Source of the DNA: CAZIAK01 sp964537035
GTDB taxonomy: Bacteria; Planctomycetota; B15-G4
DNA: 16,745 bases
Direction of reading: 5' to 3'
Assembly: GCA_964537035.1 (NCBI GenBank)
Contig: CAZIAK010000072.1
Location: forward strand, 1 to 16,745
Numbering within the stretch: the stretch's first letter is position 1; every line of letters starts with the position of its first letter. The translations under genes and the position numbers were made by a program. This document shows positions 13,574 to 16,745 of this stretch, in pieces. The notes beneath the pieces were generated by a model, which had not been told where the DNA came from, made no database searches, and saw only the letters and a list, made by a program, of their open reading frames with translations.

Positions 13574-16500
13574 ATGATCAACCTGCTCATTCGCTGGTCG
13601 CTGCAGAACCGCATGACGGTCCTGGGGGTGTCCCTGTTGCTCACGGTGCTGGGTCTGCTGGTCACCCGCGACATGCCCATCGACGTCTTCCCTGATCTCA
13701 CCGCGCCCACGGTGACCGTGCTCGTCGAGGGCCACGGACTGTCTCCCCTTGAGATGGAGACCCAGGTCACGTTTCCCATCGAGACGGCCATGAACGGCGC
13801 GGCGGATGTGCGCCGGGTGCGTTCGGCCACGGCCCTGGGCATCACCGTGGTCTGGATCGAGTTCGAGTGGGGTACGGACATCTATCGTGCCCGTCAGACC
13901 GTGACCGAGCGCCTGGGGGCGGTGGCTTCGAGCCTGCCCGAGCAGGCGGAGCCGCCGGTGATGGCGCCGATCTCTTCGATCATGGGCGAGGTCCTGTTCG
14001 TGTCGCTCACCTCTGATCGCCACTCAGCCCTGGACCTGCGCACGACGGCCACGACAATCGTCAGTCGGCGCCTGCTCGCCGAGCCCGGCGTGTCGCTGGT
14101 GACGCCCATTGGCGGTGACACCAAGCAGTACCAGGTGGTGTTGTCTCAGCAGCGTCTGGCAGCCTACGACTTGGCGGCCGCAGAGGTCCTGGAGGCCCTG
14201 CGCGCCACGAACGAGAACGTTGCCGGCGGTGTCCTGGTGGCGGGAACCGAAGAACGGATTGTCGAGGGCGTCGGCCGCATTCGGGACGAGGAAGACATCG
14301 CGTCGACCGTCGTAGCCGTTGCAGGCGGTGTGCCGGTGACCGTCGCCGATCTTGGGTTGGTGCAGGTGGGCGCCGCCTTCAAGCGTGGCACCGCGGCGGC
14401 GTCACGGCGAGACGAAGACGGCAACCCGCTGATCGAGCCTGGCGTGATCATCGCCATCCAGAAGCAGCCGGGTGCCAACACCCTGGAGCTGACCGAGCGA
14501 CTCGACGGGGTGTTGAGCGAGATCCAGCAGGGTCTCTCTCCGGGCATGTCCATCAACAAGGATCTCTTTCGTCAGTCCACGTTCATCGAGAACTCGATCA
14601 GCAACACCAGCAGCGCCTTGGCTGAAGGTGCGCTGATGGTGGTCTTGGTGGTCATCGTGTTTCTGGGCAGCATGCGGGCCAGTCTGATCACCCTGGCGGT
14701 GTTGCCCCTGTCGTTGCTCGTCGCCGTGCTGGTGTTGCGAGCGCTTGGCGGCGGCATCAACACCATGACCTTGGGCGGCATGGCCATCGCCATCGGCGCT
14801 CTTGTGGATGACGCGATCATCGACGTGGAGAACATCATCCGCAGGCTGCGGGAGAACGTGGCCCTGCCCGAAGGTCAGCGACGTCGAGCCACGGCGGTGG
14901 TCTACGAGGCCAGCGTGGAGGTGCGCCCGTCCATCGTGCTGGCCACGCTCATCGTGTTGCTGGTGTTCCTGCCCCTGTTCGTGCTCAGCGGCGTAGAGGG
15001 TCGCTTGCTGCAGCCTCTGGGCCTGGCGTTCTCGGTGTCCCTGGCCGCGTCATTGCTCACCGCGTTGACGCTCACCCCGGTGATGAGCGTACTCATGCTC
15101 ACCCGCAGCAAGACCATGAGATCAGACGTTGAGCCCCTGGTCGTGCGTTGGCTCAAGCGTTGCTACGAGCCCGTGCTCACGAGCGCCCTGAAGCATCCGT
15201 GGATCTTGGCTGTTGGAGCTTCGGCCATGTTCGCCCTGAGCATGGTCAGCATCTTCGGCCTGGGGCGGAGTTTTCTGCCCGAGTTCAACGAGGGTGCGCT
15301 GGTGGTGGGCGTGGTGACCACCCCAGGCACCGCGCTGCAAGAGAGCGACCGACTGGCGCACCTTGTGGAGGAGGCGCTCATGGAGCATCCGGAGGTGATC
15401 GCCATCGGGCGGCGCACTGGCCGGGCTGAAGAGGACGAGCACGTGCAAGGGGTGGAGGCCAGCGAGATCGACCTGACCCTCGACATGAGCGCGCCGGCGC
15501 GGCGAGGTGAGCCCCTGCGCAGCAAGGCCGAGCTGCTGGAGGCCATGCGCGGCGACCTTTCCCGCATCGCCGGGGTGCAGACCACGTTCGGTCAGCCCAT
15601 CAGCCATCGCATCGATCACATGCTCTCGGGCACGCGCGCCAGCGTGGCGGTGAAGATCTTCGGCGGCGACCTGGATGAGCTGCGGCGACTGGCTGGGGTA
15701 GCAGAGAAGCTCATGGAGACCGTGCCCGGGGTGGTCGACCTTTCCGCTGAGCAGCAGGCCCTCGTGCCGACCTTGCGGGTGGAGTTCGATCGCCCAGAGC
15801 TGGCTCGGCACGGCTTGCGGGTGGGCGACGTGGCCCGGTCCCTCGAGCTGGTCACCCACGGCATCGTGGCCGGCCACGTGCTGGAGGGAGTGAACGCCTT
15901 CGAGCTGCTGGTGCGTGTGGGCCAGGGCGAGGACGCCAGCACCGAAGCCGTGGCCGAGCTGCTGGTGGACACACCGAGCGGCGCACGGATCCCCTTGCGC
16001 GCCCTGGCGGCAGTGAGCGAAGAGCGCGCACCCAACTTCATCAGCCGCGAGAACGTGCAGCGGAAGATCGTGGTCATGTGCAATGTGGCCGGCCGCGATG
16101 TGGTCAGCGTGGTGGCCGACATCTCGGCGGCCATCGAGGCGGACCTACCCCTGCCCACGGGCTACTGGATCGAGTACGGCGGGCAGTTCGAGAGCGCTGC
16201 GGCCACCAGCCAGCGTCTCGGTTTGCTGAGCGCGGCCATCGTGCTCTGCATCGCGGGTCTGCTCTTCGCAGTGTTCCGCTCGTTGCGCGACACGGCCCTG
16301 ATCATGGTCAACCTGCCCTTGGCGCTCATCGGGGGCGTGCTGGGCCTGGCCATCACCCATGGCACGTTGTCGGTGGCATCGATCATCGGCTTCATCACCG
16401 TGTTCGGCGTGGCGGCCCGCAACGGCATCATGCTCGTGTCCCACATCAGGCACCTGCAGCGCTTCGAGGGCGTGAACGACTTCGGCGAGGCGGTGCGCCG

Positions 16501-16744
16501 CGGCGCGCGTGAGCGATTGGCGCCCATCTTGATGACCGCCCTGGCCACGGGCCTGGCCCTGGTGCCCCTGGCCCTGCGCGGCGAGCAACCGGGCAACGAG
16601 ATCTTGAGCCCCATGGCCATGGTCATCGTCTTCGGACTGCTCTCTGCGACGGCGCTGAACATGGTCCTGGTGCCGTCGTTGCTGCTGGCCTTCGGACAAC
16701 CCACACCCGCCACAGAGGATGTGGTGAATGGAGGTGCGCTGTGA
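13574..16744 (+). CDS. Heavy-metal efflux RND pump (CzcA/CusA family), 1056 aa
   Basis: This is the inner-membrane proton/cation antiporter of a tripartite metal exporter, complete with the normal length of about 1050 aa. TM1 is at 14-31; TM2-TM6 at about 350-505; TM7 at about 542-562; TM8-TM12 at about 882-1040; two large periplasmic loops lie between. The N terminus MPIDVFPDLTAPTV (34-47) and the loop LPEFNEGALVV are HME-RND hallmarks. TM4 reads GALVDDAIIDVEN, with D412 matching the essential CzcA D408/CusA D405 and E419 matching CzcA E415. A406 replaces CzcA D402, as in CusA. The porter domain has HRIDHML (678-684), where CusA carries its Met672 site. TM10 has AARNGIML, CzcA-like. The features are mixed, so mono- versus divalent metal cannot be decided. 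AAGGGG at 13560-13565 is 8 nt before the ATG. The stop overlaps a likely GTG start of the next gene. Confidence 0.96.
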   Translation: MINLLIRWSLQNRMTVLGVSLLLTVLGLLVTRDMPIDVFPDLTAPTVTVLVEGHGLSPLEMETQVTFPIETAMNGAADVRRVRSATALGITVVWIEFEWGTDIYRARQTVTERLGAVASSLPEQAEPPVMAPISSIMGEVLFVSLTSDRHSALDLRTTATTIVSRRLLAEPGVSLVTPIGGDTKQYQVVLSQQRLAAYDLAAAEVLEALRATNENVAGGVLVAGTEERIVEGVGRIRDEEDIASTVVAVAGGVPVTVADLGLVQVGAAFKRGTAAASRRDEDGNPLIEPGVIIAIQKQPGANTLELTERLDGVLSEIQQGLSPGMSINKDLFRQSTFIENSISNTSSALAEGALMVVLVVIVFLGSMRASLITLAVLPLSLLVAVLVLRALGGGINTMTLGGMAIAIGALVDDAIIDVENIIRRLRENVALPEGQRRRATAVVYEASVEVRPSIVLATLIVLLVFLPLFVLSGVEGRLLQPLGLAFSVSLAASLLTALTLTPVMSVLMLTRSKTMRSDVEPLVVRWLKRCYEPVLTSALKHPWILAVGASAMFALSMVSIFGLGRSFLPEFNEGALVVGVVTTPGTALQESDRLAHLVEEALMEHPEVIAIGRRTGRAEEDEHVQGVEASEIDLTLDMSAPARRGEPLRSKAELLEAMRGDLSRIAGVQTTFGQPISHRIDHMLSGTRASVAVKIFGGDLDELRRLAGVAEKLMETVPGVVDLSAEQQALVPTLRVEFDRPELARHGLRVGDVARSLELVTHGIVAGHVLEGVNAFELLVRVGQGEDASTEAVAELLVDTPSGARIPLRALAAVSEERAPNFISRENVQRKIVVMCNVAGRDVVSVVADISAAIEADLPLPTGYWIEYGGQFESAAATSQRLGLLSAAIVLCIAGLLFAVFRSLRDTALIMVNLPLALIGGVLGLAITHGTLSVASIIGFITVFGVAARNGIMLVSHIRHLQRFEGVNDFGEAVRRGARERLAPILMTALATGLALVPLALRGEQPGNEILSPMAMVIVFGLLSATALNMVLVPSLLLAFGQPTPATEDVVNGGAL

Positions 16745-16745
16745 G
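16730..16745 (+). promoter_or_regulatory. Ribosome site and GTG start of a truncated downstream gene
   Basis: GGAGG (16730-16734) lies 6 nt before GTG at 16741-16743, which overlaps the pump's TGA as GTGA. This is an ideal translationally coupled start. Only the first five bases of the putative gene are inside the window, so its product cannot be told. In comparable operons it could be an outer-membrane channel or an accessory metal protein. Confidence 0.55.

Noticed and set aside
12407..14023. 538-residue minus-strand open frame across the RND adaptor and pump start
   Set aside because: It crosses two well-supported genes and is rich in H, R, Q and G, with no family-like motif.

Overview
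The window is GC-rich bacterial DNA with GC-biased third codon positions and several probable TTG and GTG starts. The best taxonomic clue is the protein at 2643-4154. After seven FG-GAP/VCBS repeats it ends in a domain (short motifs GGTL, WFQ, DPSTPQG, GLSNGL) that I recall mainly from large Planctomycetota secreted proteins. A planctomycete or similar diderm is my inference from memory. I see no tRNA, rRNA, CRISPR array, insertion sequence or integrase.

Region 1 (1-5720) is a mosaic of single-gene units. On the minus strand lie a pseudopilin-like protein (52-573) and a PhyH-family Fe(II)/2-oxoglutarate dioxygenase (718-1500). Divergent from the dioxygenase is a short-chain dehydrogenase (1645-2550). 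Convergent with that is the secreted seven-repeat propeller protein (2643-4154), with a tandem-GNAT acetyltransferase (4213-5268) upstream of it on the same strand. A gene-free stretch of about 0.45 kb follows.

Region 2 (5754-11007) is a compact plus-strand operon for an ABC-type tripartite exporter: TolC-like outer-membrane lipoprotein, long coiled-coil adaptor, LolD/MacB-type ATPase, and MacB/FtsX-type permease. Two junctions overlap (ATGA, TGATG) and the third gap is 42 bp, so the four genes are probably co-transcribed and partly translationally coupled. The substrate cannot be read from the sequence. A long imperfect inverted repeat followed by TTTT (11047-11140) may end this operon.

Region 3 (11166-16745, continuing past the end) is a heavy-metal RND efflux operon: a His-rich exported protein of unrecognised family, a CzcB/CusB-type lipoprotein adaptor with an extra N-terminal domain and an HGHAH tail, and a complete CzcA/CusA-type pump. 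A well-spaced Shine-Dalgarno plus GTG at the very end announces another coupled gene. The likely job is to capture and expel metal cations from the periplasm. Which metal is uncertain.

The items most worth a second look are the His-rich protein opening the metal-efflux operon, the indel-free 51-residue repeat propeller with its distinctive C-terminal domain, the pump's non-canonical TM4 acidic pattern, and the large inverted repeat between the two efflux operons. I did not find a clearly unprecedented system. Both exporters belong to known superfamilies.
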